The notes under the pieces were generated by a model, which was not told the DNA's origin, did no database searches, and saw only the letters and a program-made list of their open reading frames with translations. The translations under genes were made by a program, and so were the position numbers. Shown here piece after piece: positions 45,661-55,352 of a stretch of DNA of 64,000 nucleotides; positions within the stretch are counted from its first letter, which is position 1, and every line of letters begins with the position of its first letter. The DNA is from Methylophaga sp. (GTDB lineage: Bacteria > Pseudomonadota > Gammaproteobacteria > Nitrosococcales > Methylophagaceae). The stretch spans positions 50,412-114,411 of the forward strand of contig NZSL01000013.1 of the NCBI GenBank assembly GCA_002696735.1. The letters run 5' to 3'.

Positions 45661-47034
45661 TTAAAAGAAAGTGAATCCTACCTGGAATAAACGCTCTACC
45701 TCTTTGATATAACGTTTATTAGTTAAAAACAGAATCACATGATCTTCTGCTTCAACCAAGGTATTGCGATGCGCAATAATCACTTCCTCCCCACGAACAA
45801 TTGCCCCGATAGAAGTGCCTGGTGGCAAGTCAATTTCATCAATGCGTCGTCCCACCACCATCGATGAGCTTTTATCGCCATGAGCAATGGCCTCCAAAGC
45901 TTCAGCAGCCCCACGACGTAATGAATGCACCGCCACAATATCACCACGACGAATATGCGCCAGCAAACTGCCGATAGTGGCTTGTTGGGGGGACAGGGCG
46001 ATATCGATGGTACCGCTTTCTACCAGATCCACATAAGCAGCACGATTAATCAGCGACAGCACTTTGCGAGCCCCCAGACGTTTGGCCAGCATGGCTGAAA
46101 GGATATTCGCCTCGTCATCATTGGTCAGGGCACAGAACAAATCCACATTGTCGATTTCTTCTTCGCGGAGCAATTCCTCATTGGCCACATCGCCAAGCAG
46201 AACGATACTTTTTGATAACTCTTCTGATAAATAATCGGCTCGGGCACTATTGGCTTCGATGATTTTGATTTGATAATCATGCTCCAGCGCTCGGGCCAGT
46301 CTTATTCCGATATTGCCACCGCCGGCCAACATAATCCTTTTATAAGGTTTTTCCAGCCGCCGCAATTCAGCCATCACCGAGCGGATATCTTTGCTGGCTG
46401 CGATAAAAAACACTTCATCATCTGCTTCGATAACCGTTTCAGCTTCCGGCAGAATAGCTTTACCATTACGAAAAATAGCGGCGACCCGTGTTTCGGTTTT
46501 GGGAATATGTTTACGTAATTCGCGTAGGGGATTACCCACTAATGGCCCGCCATGGAAAGCTCTCACCGCTACCAGCTGAACCAGTCCATCGGCAAAATCC
46601 AGCACCTGTAAGGCATTCGGGTGGCTGATTAATCTTTCAATATAATCGGTCACCAGTTGTTCAGGGCTGATTAATACATCAATGGCAATGGCTTCGTTAC
46701 TGAATAATTCAGGTTTGGTGAGGTATTCCGGCGTACGGATCCGGGCAATTTTGGTGGGTGTGTTATATAGCGTATGACAAATCTGGCAGGCTACCATATT
46801 GGTTTCGTCACTATTAGTGACTGCCAGTACCAAATCGGCATCTGCTGCACCAGCCCGTTCCAGCACATCAGGATGTGAGGCAAGTCCCTGTACCGTTCGA
46901 ATATCGTAATGATCCTGAAGTTTATGCAGGCTATTGGCATCGGTATCGACCAGGGTAATGTCGTCATCTTCCCGGGCAAGGGTGGCAGCAACTGAAGCGC
47001 CAACCTGTCCGGCACCGAGGATCAGAATCTTCAT
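45661..47034 (-). CDS. trkA: Trk K+ uptake system peripheral protein TrkA
   Basis: TrkA is the cytoplasmic NAD-binding regulator of Trk potassium channels. The 457-residue protein has two RCK units, each with a Rossmann glycine motif ([16 protein letters not shown] at the N-terminus and [16 protein letters not shown] near residue 236) and a TrkA-C domain. The channel gene trkH or trkG is not adjacent. It is 9 bases downstream of the NtrX-like gene, so they are likely in one transcript. Confidence 0.95.
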   Translation of the reverse strand: MKILILGAGQVGASVAATLAREDDDITLVDTDANSLHKLQDHYDIRTVQGLASHPDVLERAGAADADLVLAVTNSDETNMVACQICHTLYNTPTKIARIRTPEYLTKPELFSNEAIAIDVLISPEQLVTDYIERLISHPNALQVLDFADGLVQLVAVRAFHGGPLVGNPLRELRKHIPKTETRVAAIFRNGKAILPEAETVIEADDEVFFIAASKDIRSVMAELRRLEKPYKRIMLAGGGNIGIRLARALEHDYQIKIIEANSARADYLSEELSKSIVLLGDVANEELLREEEIDNVDLFCALTNDDEANILSAMLAKRLGARKVLSLINRAAYVDLVESGTIDIALSPQQATIGSLLAHIRRGDIVAVHSLRRGAAEALEAIAHGDKSSSMVVGRRIDEIDLPPGTSIGAIVRGEEVIIAHRNTLVEAEDHVILFLTNKRYIKEVERLFQVGFTFF

Positions 47035-47043
47035 TACAAACCC

Positions 47044-48318
47044 TTATACTTGTTTACTATCAATGCCTAGTGCTCGAAGTTTTCGGTAAAGATGGGTGCG
47101 TTCCATGCCAGCTAATTTAGCGGCTTTTCCCACATTGCCATCGGTTTCCTGCAGTTTTTGCAGCAGATATATTCGTTCAAACTGTTCGCGTGCTTCGCGT
47201 AAAGGCTGGTCAAAATTGATACCGGTGACATCATCCGCTTGAGGTGGCTGCTCTGACTGCAGTGCGGTTTCCACATCATCGACGTCAATATCATCGGAAT
47301 CACCCAAAACCAGCAATCGCTGGATAACGTTTTTCAGTTCGAGCACATTGCCCGGCCAGGCATAATTGCGGAGACGATTTTGTGCGGCGACAGTAAAACG
47401 ACGATAAGGCAGATCGGCCTGGGTGGTTTGCTGATCGACAAAAAAGTGTACCAGTTCGGGAATGTCCTCAACGTGATCACGTAAAGCAGGTAGTTGCAAC
47501 GTGATGGTATTGAGCTGATAAAACAAACCTTCGCTGAAATCGCCGCGGGCGATGAATTTATCAAGGCCCAACTGGGTAGCACAGATCAACTGACACTCTT
47601 TTAATCTGCCGCTTTCCAGCAAATGCTGCAGCAAGGCCTGAGCTTCATCACTGAGTAAGGCGACATCATTGATATACAGCGTATTGTTTTTGGCCAGTGA
47701 AATTAGTTTGTGACTGTCTGGTGGAAAACTTTCCGGACTAACCTCAATAAATTTGCCATTGTTGTACAGGCCCAGTCTATGCAGATAATAAGCAAAACAA
47801 TGTTTACCAGTACCGCCCTCGCCAATCAGCAGAATAGGCATTTCGTGTCCGGCAATGCGTTCAGCCTGTTCACGAAGCTGAGTCATTTTGGCACTTTTAC
47901 CGACGGGTTCTAATGCAAACTCATGACGCTGGGCGGCCTGTTTTGCTCGATTTTCAATGGCTAATTCAACCGCACGAAGCAGTTTGGCCATGGATAAAGG
48001 TTTTTCAATAAAATCGCTGGCACCTGAGCGGGTGGCTTCGACAGCGGTTTCAATGGTGCCATGGCCGGACATCATCACAATAGTGACGCCAGTGTTCTGT
48101 TGTTTGAATTCCTTAAGCAGTGTAATTCCGTCAACATCGGGCATCCAGATATCCAGCAAGACCAGTTGAGGCTGTTTCTGGGTAAAGACAAGACGTGCTT
48201 CTTCACCATTGCTTGCGGTGATTACCCGGTAGGCTTCGTCTTCAAGAATATCTTTAATGAGTTCACGAATATCGGGCTCATCATCGACAACTAAAATCAG
48301 TGGTTTTTCGTTGCTCAC
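47044..48318 (-). CDS. NtrX-like response regulator with degenerate AAA+ domain
   Basis: The 424-residue protein (GTG start) has a receiver with phospho-acceptor Asp in LVLLDIWMPDVDG (about residue 55), a central AAA+ domain (about 145-330), and a C-terminal Fis-type helix-turn-helix (NVGKAAKLAGMERTHLYRKL). The central domain is unusual. Walker A reads GEGGTGKHCF, Walker B reads NTLYINDVAL instead of a TLFLDE-type motif, and the segment that should contain GAFTGA is missing between Walker A and B. Sigma-54 contact is therefore doubtful. RNA polymerase contact through sigma-70, or DNA binding without ATPase remodelling, is an alternative. It is 2 bases downstream of its histidine kinase. Confidence 0.88.
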   Translation of the reverse strand: MSNEKPLILVVDDEPDIRELIKDILEDEAYRVITASNGEEARLVFTQKQPQLVLLDIWMPDVDGITLLKEFKQQNTGVTIVMMSGHGTIETAVEATRSGASDFIEKPLSMAKLLRAVELAIENRAKQAAQRHEFALEPVGKSAKMTQLREQAERIAGHEMPILLIGEGGTGKHCFAYYLHRLGLYNNGKFIEVSPESFPPDSHKLISLAKNNTLYINDVALLSDEAQALLQHLLESGRLKECQLICATQLGLDKFIARGDFSEGLFYQLNTITLQLPALRDHVEDIPELVHFFVDQQTTQADLPYRRFTVAAQNRLRNYAWPGNVLELKNVIQRLLVLGDSDDIDVDDVETALQSEQPPQADDVTGINFDQPLREAREQFERIYLLQKLQETDGNVGKAAKLAGMERTHLYRKLRALGIDSKQV

Positions 48319-48320
48319 GC

Positions 48321-50480
48321 CTAGTCTTCCTCCAGTGGTAGCCGGATTATTATACCTGCTCCTTCGGGGTTAAGGTTTTCTGCCCAGACATCCCCGCCAT
48401 GTTCTTCAATGATTTTTTTGACAATCGCCAGTCCCAGCCCGGTTCCTTTGGTTTTGGTGGTTGCATAAGGCTCAAACAATTTGTCCACCATGTTTTGTGG
48501 AAGCCCCGGTCCCTGATCATTGAAAGTGATTTCCAGCCATGGCATATGCTGCTGCACAATAATGTGGTAACTAATGGCTATATCTACAGGTTTACCGGCT
48601 TCTTCACTGGCTTCAATGGCATTTTTTAACAGATTATGAAATACCTGCCGCATGCGGTTTTTATCAAGTTTTATACGAATGTCCGTTGGACTGTTCAATA
48701 AAATAAATTGATGGTTGGAATGACTCTGGTAAAGGGTTAGTACTTCCCTTAGCAATTCACCAATTGACACCGTTTCAAACTGTAAACCCGGGCTGCGGGC
48801 ATAGTCGGAAAATTCATTGACCATATCTTTCATGGCCTCAACCTGCTGCACGATAGTATCAGTGAGCTTCTGTAATGTCTCGGTTTGATCCGGTGGCACC
48901 AATGACGCGTATTTATGTTGTAAACGTTCAGCAGATAACTGAATGGGAGTAAGTGGATTTTTAATTTCATGTGCCAGGCGTCTGGCAACTTCGCCCCAGG
49001 CGGCATTTCGCTGTGCCTGTAACAGGGCTGTGATGTCATCAAATACAATCACCCAGCCGGTTTGACCGGGCAGGGGGGTACCATGACACATTAAGGTTTG
49101 ACGACCTTTGGTTTGCTGCAGCTCTATCTGTTGTTGCCAGGCGACGGACTTGAAGGTGTAATTTTGAATCAGTAAGGCAAAGCTATGCAGATTGTCATTA
49201 AGCTTGGCCAGAGCATCTAAAGAGCTTTCCAGTCTTTGCTGTAAATTGACGCCCAGGATCTGACTGCTGGCCAAATTGGCGGTGCGTAGGTACAGATCAT
49301 TATCAATGGTAATAACCCCGCTTGATAGGCTGCCCAATACGGTGGTCAGATAACTGGTCTGTTGTTCCAGTAAGCGATGGCTTCTGTCTGAGGCATTTCT
49401 GGCTTGTGTCAGGCGTTGGGTCATCTGGTTGAAAGAGCGTACCAGAAAACCGATTTCATCATGACCTGAGGCGGTAAGTTGCATATTGTAATTCCCTGAG
49501 GCAACAGCCTGAGTCCCTTCTGCCAGTTCCTGCAAGGGTTGAACCATACGTCGAGAGATCCATACCGCAAACCAGATTGAGGCGAGCATGGTCAGGAAAA
49601 CTATCAGGCTCAACGTCAAGGTAAATATGGTCACTAACGGTTTGCGTAAATAGCTCAGCTCTTTATAGTCGGTATAGGCATCCTGAACATTTTTGCCCAA
49701 TGAACTCAAATGGTCATTGACCGGAAAAGCCACATGTAAATAGCGTTCTTCGGCTAGAATGGATTTTCGTGGCAACATTACCGCTGCACGTAATTGCAGT
49801 TCATCATTTGCTGCCGGATCCAGACCTATATAGTCTTCGCCTTGTTGCAGACGACGTACGATAGATTCATCAGGCGCATTGGGGATAATAATGGCCGGAT
49901 TTTCAATGCTGGAGACTACCAGTCGACCTTGCATATTCCAGATACTGATTTCCAGTGCGCCACTTAGTTGCACCAGTTCTCGCAGGCTATTGGTTAGTCG
50001 TGCGTCCGGTAGTTCTGATAATACACCGGCCATCATTCGTGTCTGACGGAGTAAGGTACGCATACGAATACCAAATGCGCTACGACTCAGTTCCAGTGAG
50101 TCCTCCAAAGCCTGTTCGACTTTTACATCAAACCAGCTATTGATGCCACGTTGCAGAAAATGTACGGAGAACCCGTAAACAATACTGGTAGACCCTACGA
50201 TCAGCAGCACAAACAAGCTGACCAGTTTCAGTGTGAGGCGGGAGCCAGGCGCTTTGCGTTTGAAGTCACGGTAAAGTCGATATAACCCCCGGGCCAGGAT
50301 CCCGGCCAGTAACAGCAGGCAGACTAGCCCCAGGCCAAAAATATAAAGAAATAAATCACTGAGACGAGAGGTGTCCTGGGTAGCCGCACTGAGCATGTAG
50401 GCCAATATTAATAATAATAAAGCCAGTGAAAAATACGGTGCAGTTCCCGAGCTGAGACCTCTTATTAATTGGAAGGCCAT
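48321..50480 (-). CDS. NtrY-like sensor histidine kinase
   Basis: The 719-residue protein has two N-terminal helices (about 15-65), a further helix near residue 95, a periplasmic segment, another helix (about 285-310), a HAMP domain, a PAS domain (about 370-480), and a kinase core with H-box RRLAHEIKNPLTPIQLSAE (about residue 502), N-box HNLLKNAIEASEEAG, and G-boxes NDQGPGLP and TKTKGTGLGLAIVKK. The layout is that of NtrY. It overlaps the DUF4390 gene by 16 bases and is followed by the NtrX-like regulator. Confidence 0.93.
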   Translation of the reverse strand: MAFQLIRGLSSGTAPYFSLALLLLILAYMLSAATQDTSRLSDLFLYIFGLGLVCLLLLAGILARGLYRLYRDFKRKAPGSRLTLKLVSLFVLLIVGSTSIVYGFSVHFLQRGINSWFDVKVEQALEDSLELSRSAFGIRMRTLLRQTRMMAGVLSELPDARLTNSLRELVQLSGALEISIWNMQGRLVVSSIENPAIIIPNAPDESIVRRLQQGEDYIGLDPAANDELQLRAAVMLPRKSILAEERYLHVAFPVNDHLSSLGKNVQDAYTDYKELSYLRKPLVTIFTLTLSLIVFLTMLASIWFAVWISRRMVQPLQELAEGTQAVASGNYNMQLTASGHDEIGFLVRSFNQMTQRLTQARNASDRSHRLLEQQTSYLTTVLGSLSSGVITIDNDLYLRTANLASSQILGVNLQQRLESSLDALAKLNDNLHSFALLIQNYTFKSVAWQQQIELQQTKGRQTLMCHGTPLPGQTGWVIVFDDITALLQAQRNAAWGEVARRLAHEIKNPLTPIQLSAERLQHKYASLVPPDQTETLQKLTDTIVQQVEAMKDMVNEFSDYARSPGLQFETVSIGELLREVLTLYQSHSNHQFILLNSPTDIRIKLDKNRMRQVFHNLLKNAIEASEEAGKPVDIAISYHIIVQQHMPWLEITFNDQGPGLPQNMVDKLFEPYATTKTKGTGLGLAIVKKIIEEHGGDVWAENLNPEGAGIIIRLPLEED

Positions 50481-51046
50481 GCCACCTCATACCAATCGCT
50501 GGCTAAATCCCATTTATTTGACAGAAACGCTCCAGGCCGCATAGGCGAAGGCAGCGCGTTTAAATCAATCTGACTGCGAACTCTTAGAGTCAGGTCACTG
50601 GTATCTAACGTATGTTGTGGTGGCAGACTGAAATCTTTAATCTCTCCCATGGCGCTTAATGCACTTTCCATGGTCGTAAAATTGCGATGCGTTTTGGTGT
50701 CCATGGAATGTAAGAGATATTGCTGAGACAAGTCGTGATAACGCAATACATAGCGTATTTCATTGGACCAGATATTACTCTGCCATTGCCACCATTCTCC
50801 CAGTACCGGATAACTTCTGATTAGCTGGATTTCCTGTACAAAGGTAATTGGCACTCCATTATAGAGGGCTTCTTTAACCCGGGCATTTAACGGGTAGCTG
50901 ATAGAAGCATTCAATAGATAACCGTTGCCTGCCGGAGAGGTGCGTGCCTGTTCTATGTAAAATGTCTCAGCCTGTACGGTTTGCACAGAGACAAACAGCA
51001 ACAAAAAAAACGCCAGAAGACGTTTAACGGTGACGTAGGCAGGCAT
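50465..51046 (-). CDS. DUF4390 secreted protein
   Basis: The 193-residue product has a signal peptide ending near VQTVQAETFY and a mature beta-rich domain typical of DUF4390: LNASISYPLNARVKEALYNGVP, RSYPVLGEWWQWQ and VLRYHDLSQQYLL. The function is unknown; it is conserved between rsmB and ntrYX-like genes in gammaproteobacteria and may act with the kinase as a periplasmic partner. Start at 51046 chosen (GGATGG eight bases upstream); 51058 is an alternative. Confidence 0.85.
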   Translation of the reverse strand: MPAYVTVKRLLAFFLLLFVSVQTVQAETFYIEQARTSPAGNGYLLNASISYPLNARVKEALYNGVPITFVQEIQLIRSYPVLGEWWQWQSNIWSNEIRYVLRYHDLSQQYLLHSMDTKTHRNFTTMESALSAMGEIKDFSLPPQHTLDTSDLTLRVRSQIDLNALPSPMRPGAFLSNKWDLASDWYEVAWPSN

Positions 51047-52331
51047 AATAGAAACCATCCAGATGGTTATCTCCCGGTAGCAATTGATAGCCGAAGCTTA
51101 CTCTTCGAGCTGGAGCCCGGGATGGAAGCTGCTCCATTGCCTCGGGCTGGCGTTGCAAAAATGCTTCTATCTGTAGTTCATTTTCCTGCTTCAAAGCAGA
51201 ACAAGTGGTGTAAATTAACAAGCCATCCGGTTTCAGTAATGGCCATAAATTATCCAGCAATGCTTGCTGCTGTCCGACCAACTGTTCGATATCTTCTGCT
51301 TTTCGAAGCAGTTTTATATCCGGATGCCGTCTGATAACACCACTGCCAGTACATGGCGCATCAACCAATATACGGTCAAATTGTTCACCATTCCACCAGT
51401 TTTGTGGATTGCTGGCATCCCCTGCGAGACAATTTGCCGATAAATTCAATCGTGACAGATTTTCCTCAACCTGCTTGAGCCGCTCCTGACTGATATCCAC
51501 AGCGATAACTTCATTATTTGGAAATCTTTCCAGAATATGACAGGTTTTTCCACCCGGTGCCGAACAGGCATCGAGAATGCGCTGGTTTGGTTGTAAATCA
51601 AGTAAATCAACTACTTGTTGCGCAGCACCATCCTGCACAGAAACCGCACCTTCTACAAAACCTGGCAAAGCAAATACATCACAGGCTTGTTCCAGCAAGA
51701 TCCCTTGAGGACAGTTTTCAATCGCGGTGCCAGGAATGGTGGCTTTTTCTAATAACTCCAGATATTCCGACTGGGAATATTCCCGGCTGTTAACCCTAAG
51801 CATCATCGGCGGTTGCTGATTGTTGGCCGTCAAAATGTCTTGCCACAAATCTGGCCAGTCAGCCTGATATTTTTCAATCAGCCAGGCTGGATGAGCATAT
51901 TCCGTCACTGTTTGTTCTGCCAGGGTTTCTTCCAATGTTTTCTGCTGGCGCTGATAATTTCGCAGACAGGCATTGATTAATCCGCTTGCCCATTGTTTGT
52001 TCAAGCGTTTACTGGCGTTAACCGTTTCTGACAGGGCGGCATGATCAGGTATGCGTAACGAGCGAAGCTGATATATACCTACCAGAAGCAAAGCCTGAAT
52101 ATCAGCATCTTTCGTTTTTAACGGTTTGGAAAGTATTTGCTGACTGATGCTTTCGAGGGCAAAAAACCAACGGATTACACCATAGGTTAATTGGTGGAAC
52201 AGGGGGCGTTGAGTTTCATCCAGTCGTTTACTGATATCTACAAAAGCGGTGTTTAATGATTGGCCCTGCGTTACCCGCTGTATGACCAAAGCGGCGGCAC
52301 TGCGTGGGCATAATAAATTACTTTTAGCCAA
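51024..52331 (-). CDS. rsmB: 16S rRNA m5C967 methyltransferase
   Basis: RsmB methylates C967 of 16S rRNA using SAM. The 435-residue protein has an N-terminal NusB-like RNA-binding domain (about 1-140) and a Rossmann methyltransferase domain with DACSAPGGKTCHILE, the catalytic-cysteine motif VDAPCTGSGVIRRHPDIK, and the second Cys in IYTTCSALKQENE. It overlaps fmt by eight bases. Both gene ends lie inside neighbours, typical of a compact operon. Confidence 0.95.
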   Translation of the reverse strand: MAKSNLLCPRSAAALVIQRVTQGQSLNTAFVDISKRLDETQRPLFHQLTYGVIRWFFALESISQQILSKPLKTKDADIQALLLVGIYQLRSLRIPDHAALSETVNASKRLNKQWASGLINACLRNYQRQQKTLEETLAEQTVTEYAHPAWLIEKYQADWPDLWQDILTANNQQPPMMLRVNSREYSQSEYLELLEKATIPGTAIENCPQGILLEQACDVFALPGFVEGAVSVQDGAAQQVVDLLDLQPNQRILDACSAPGGKTCHILERFPNNEVIAVDISQERLKQVEENLSRLNLSANCLAGDASNPQNWWNGEQFDRILVDAPCTGSGVIRRHPDIKLLRKAEDIEQLVGQQQALLDNLWPLLKPDGLLIYTTCSALKQENELQIEAFLQRQPEAMEQLPSRAPARRVSFGYQLLPGDNHLDGFYYACLRHR

Positions 52332-53256
52332 AATAGTCGCCTGCCTTTAAGGGGTGCGCATTCAGAAAGTCATTGGTTGGAACGGCCTTTTTCCCCGGCG
52401 CCTGGAGCGATAATAAGCGAATGACACCATCCCCGGTAGCAACATCAATTCCGTGACGGTCTGCCTGGATAATCGTGCCTGGTTTCACAGCATGGTTTTG
52501 CGAGTCAACAACTGTTGCCTGCCAGATCCGCAGCATTTTGTCCTGCCACAGGGTCTGGGCAACCGGCCAGGAATTAAACGCGCGGATCTGCCGATCGATT
52601 TGCTGGGCAGATTGTGACCAGTCAATATTAGCTTCAGCTTTCAAGAGTTTAGAGGCATAGCAGCTTTCTCTGTCGTCTTGTGGAATAGCCTGAGATTGTA
52701 ATTCCTCAAAGTTATTCAATGTTTCCAGCAGGGTGTTGGCACCCAGCAATGCCAGTTTGTCATGCAGTTGTTCGCCAGTATCATTTGCTTCTACGGCTAT
52801 TTCTGCACGTTTGATAACCGGTCCGGTATCCAGTCCGGCTTCCATTTGCATAATACAAACACCGGTTTGTTTATCCCCAGCCAGGATGGCACGTTGAATC
52901 GGAGCGGCACCACGCCAGCGTGGTAACAGGGAGGCATGAACATTAATGCAGCCCAGTCGGGGAGTGTCCAAAACACTTTGTGGTAACAATAACCCATAGG
53001 CTACTACAATCATTAAGTCTGCCTGATAACTGGCAAGGGTAGCTCGATCGGCTTCAGCTTTGAAATTGAGTGGTTGTTCAACCGGGATATGGTGTTGTAA
53101 AGCAAGTTGCTTAACCGGGCTGGCAGTCAGTTTCCGACCTCTGCCAGCCGGACGATCCGGTTGTGAATAGACGGCGCAAATTTCATGTTCGGTTGTCAGT
53201 AGAGCCGCCAGCGTGGTTGCTGCAAAGTCCGGAGTGCCGGCAAAAATGATGCGCAT
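52324..53256 (-). CDS. fmt: Methionyl-tRNA formyltransferase
   Basis: Fmt formylates initiator Met-tRNA with 10-formyl-THF. The 310-residue protein has the N-terminal MRIIFAGTPDFAATTLAALL, the catalytic region with NVHASLLPRWRGAAPIQRAI (His and the SLLP loop, about residue 107), and the C-terminal tRNA-binding OB fold. It lies between def and rsmB, the classic arrangement. Confidence 0.97.
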   Translation of the reverse strand: MRIIFAGTPDFAATTLAALLTTEHEICAVYSQPDRPAGRGRKLTASPVKQLALQHHIPVEQPLNFKAEADRATLASYQADLMIVVAYGLLLPQSVLDTPRLGCINVHASLLPRWRGAAPIQRAILAGDKQTGVCIMQMEAGLDTGPVIKRAEIAVEANDTGEQLHDKLALLGANTLLETLNNFEELQSQAIPQDDRESCYASKLLKAEANIDWSQSAQQIDRQIRAFNSWPVAQTLWQDKMLRIWQATVVDSQNHAVKPGTIIQADRHGIDVATGDGVIRLLSLQAPGKKAVPTNDFLNAHPLKAGDYFG

Positions 53257-53264
53257 GGATGTCC

Positions 53265-53768
53265 TTATAATTTTTGTTTCTGGTGTTTCTCCAGCCGTTT
53301 TTTGATGCGTTGACGTTTGAGATTACTAAGATAATCAACAAACAGTTTGCCTTCCAGATGATCGATTTCATGCTGAATACAGGTTGCCAGAATACCATCG
53401 GCATCCATTTCAAACGGTTCGCCTTGCAGATTCAATGCACGGACGCGGATCGTGTCAGCGCGGGTAACTGTTTCATAAGCTTCCGGTACCGAAAGACAGC
53501 CCTCTTCAAATTCACGTTCGCCTTCGGTTTCAATTAACTCGGGGTTAATCAAAAACAGCGGGCTGGTTTTATCTTCAGAAACATCGATAACAATTAACCG
53601 TTTCTGTTGATTAACCTGAGTGGCAGCAAGGCCAATGCCCGGAGCATCGTACATGGTTTCCAGCATATCATTTGCCAGCTGGCGGATTTCATCCGTTACC
53701 TTTTCAATAGGCTTCGCTTTCAGACGTAGCCTGGGATCGGGGAAGTGCAATATATTCAGTTGAGCCAT
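53265..53768 (-). CDS. def: Peptide deformylase
   Basis: Def removes the N-formyl group from nascent proteins. The 167-residue metalloenzyme has all three motifs: [21 protein letters not shown] (metal Cys) and [16 protein letters not shown] (HEIDH). It is the first gene of the def-fmt-rsmB-DUF4390-ntrYX-like-trkA run. Confidence 0.97.
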   Translation of the reverse strand: MAQLNILHFPDPRLRLKAKPIEKVTDEIRQLANDMLETMYDAPGIGLAATQVNQQKRLIVIDVSEDKTSPLFLINPELIETEGEREFEEGCLSVPEAYETVTRADTIRVRALNLQGEPFEMDADGILATCIQHEIDHLEGKLFVDYLSNLKRQRIKKRLEKHQKQKL

Positions 53769-53805
53769 TTCAGTACCTGCTATAAATCATTTCACCAGCA
53801 GTCAG

Positions 53806-54123
53806 TTATTTCAAACTTGAGTAATATGCTGCGAGGTTGGCGATATCTTCGTCTGACAAGTTATTCGCTTGCATCTGCATGATCGCGGCCATACCACCCT
53901 GGCGTTGCTTATCACGATAAGCTTTAAGCGCTGACACTAAATACTCAGCATTCTGTCCAGCGAGATTCGGATAAACTGGCATAATTGCGATGCCTTCAGC
54001 ACCATGACAGGTTGAACAGACGGCGGACTTTGCCTTTCCGGCAGCAATATCGCCTTCAGCAATAGCCAGGGAATTCATCATAACGGCAGCAATGCCGATA
54101 ATAAAACACAACGTTAATTTCAT
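53806..54123 (-). CDS. Small periplasmic cytochrome c (c553-type)
   Basis: The 105-residue precursor has a signal peptide ending at [11 protein letters not shown], one CxxCH haem site ([11 protein letters not shown], about residue 35), and an axial Met near [10 protein letters not shown] or [12 protein letters not shown]. The fold is a class I single-haem cytochrome of about 80 residues. The electron partner is unknown; methanol oxidation or terminal oxidases are options. The ATG at 54123 has CGGAGA upstream; the longer reading from 54192 has no support. It lies 37 bases upstream of def on the same strand. Confidence 0.9.
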   Translation of the reverse strand: MKLTLCFIIGIAAVMMNSLAIAEGDIAAGKAKSAVCSTCHGAEGIAIMPVYPNLAGQNAEYLVSALKAYRDKQRQGGMAAIMQMQANNLSDEDIANLAAYYSSLK

Positions 54124-54307
54124 GCTGTTCTCCGTCAAGTAAGTTGGTATTGCCAGACTGAAAAAGTTTAACCAGTCGAGATATCGACACATTATAAACC
54201 AAGTTTGTTGCTGGATTACTTGATTAGTGTAATCGCTTATTAGACACTATGAGCCGTTGCTGTCTGTCCAGGGATAATGGCTGCCCTGTAGCGTCCATGA
54301 GGATTTT

Positions 54308-55342
54308 ATGATGATACGTCACATCTGTTTAGGTTTCTTCGCCCTGTTGATGAGTGCTTCAGTGCTTGCAAATGAGGTGGCCCTTAATCCTGATCATCCG
54401 GATCGTTATGTGGTCGTTAAAGGCGATACACTTTGGGATATATCAGCCAAATTTCTGCAATACCCCTGGCACTGGCCTGAAATCTGGCAGGTAAATCCTC
54501 AGGTTGAAAACCCTCATCTTATCTATCCTGGCGATGAATTAACGCTGGTATATCGTGATGGTCGGCCAGTACTCGAGCTAAGCCGTGGACAGCAGACTTA
54601 CAAACTTTCACCAGAAATGCGTGAAATTCGAATGGATGAAGCCATCCATACCATTCCTTTATCAATTATCCGACCTTTTCTGACGAAACCTCGAGTAGTC
54701 GGTGCTGAAGTTCTTGACGCTGCCCCCTATGTTGTTGCCACTTCTGATGAAAGATTATTGTCTGGAGCCGGCGATATTGTTTATGCCAAAGGTATTATTG
54801 ATCCTGAGCAAAATGAATTTAATGTGTTCCGTGGCGGTAAGATTTATTTTGATCCCAATACCGGCGAAGAGCTCGGCGTTGAAGCTATATATACAGGCGA
54901 TGCTGTGGTGAAAGAGCCCGGAGAGGTTTCCACGCTGGGGTTAACCTATACCAATCGTGAAGTGATGGTGGGAGATAGGTTGTTGCCTGTGGAAGAAGAG
55001 GATTTTGAACTTAACTTCATTCCCCGTGCGCCATCACAACCAATGGATGGCATGATTATTTCGGTATTTGACGGTGTATCGCAGGTGGGTCAGTATCAGA
55101 TCATTGTGCTAAATCTCGGTACACTTGATGGTCTGGAAAGTGGCCATGTTCTTTCCGTATATAAAGCTGGTAAAACCATACGTGATGCCGTCAGCGAAGA
55201 TCGTAAAGCGATGGTGACACTGCCTGATGTGCACGCCGGGGAGGCTTTGGTATTCAAGCTTTATGAAAAGGTAAGTTATGCGATTGTGATGAAAGCAACT
55301 ACCTCCATGCACCTTTTTGACAAGGTGCGTTCTGCAGAATAA
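54308..55342 (+). CDS. LysM-domain periplasmic protein
   Basis: The 344-residue precursor has a signal peptide ending at SVLANEVALN, one LysM domain (about residues 34-85, YVVKGDTLWDISAKFLQYP to HLIYPGDEL) that binds peptidoglycan, and a long beta-rich C-terminal region without recognised catalytic residues. It is conserved next to def or dprA in gammaproteobacteria. The gene is divergent from the cytochrome c gene and precedes dprA, overlapping no gene. Confidence 0.92.
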   Translation: MMIRHICLGFFALLMSASVLANEVALNPDHPDRYVVVKGDTLWDISAKFLQYPWHWPEIWQVNPQVENPHLIYPGDELTLVYRDGRPVLELSRGQQTYKLSPEMREIRMDEAIHTIPLSIIRPFLTKPRVVGAEVLDAAPYVVATSDERLLSGAGDIVYAKGIIDPEQNEFNVFRGGKIYFDPNTGEELGVEAIYTGDAVVKEPGEVSTLGLTYTNREVMVGDRLLPVEEEDFELNFIPRAPSQPMDGMIISVFDGVSQVGQYQIIVLNLGTLDGLESGHVLSVYKAGKTIRDAVSEDRKAMVTLPDVHAGEALVFKLYEKVSYAIVMKATTSMHLFDKVRSAE

Positions 55343-55352
55343 AGGAAACAGT

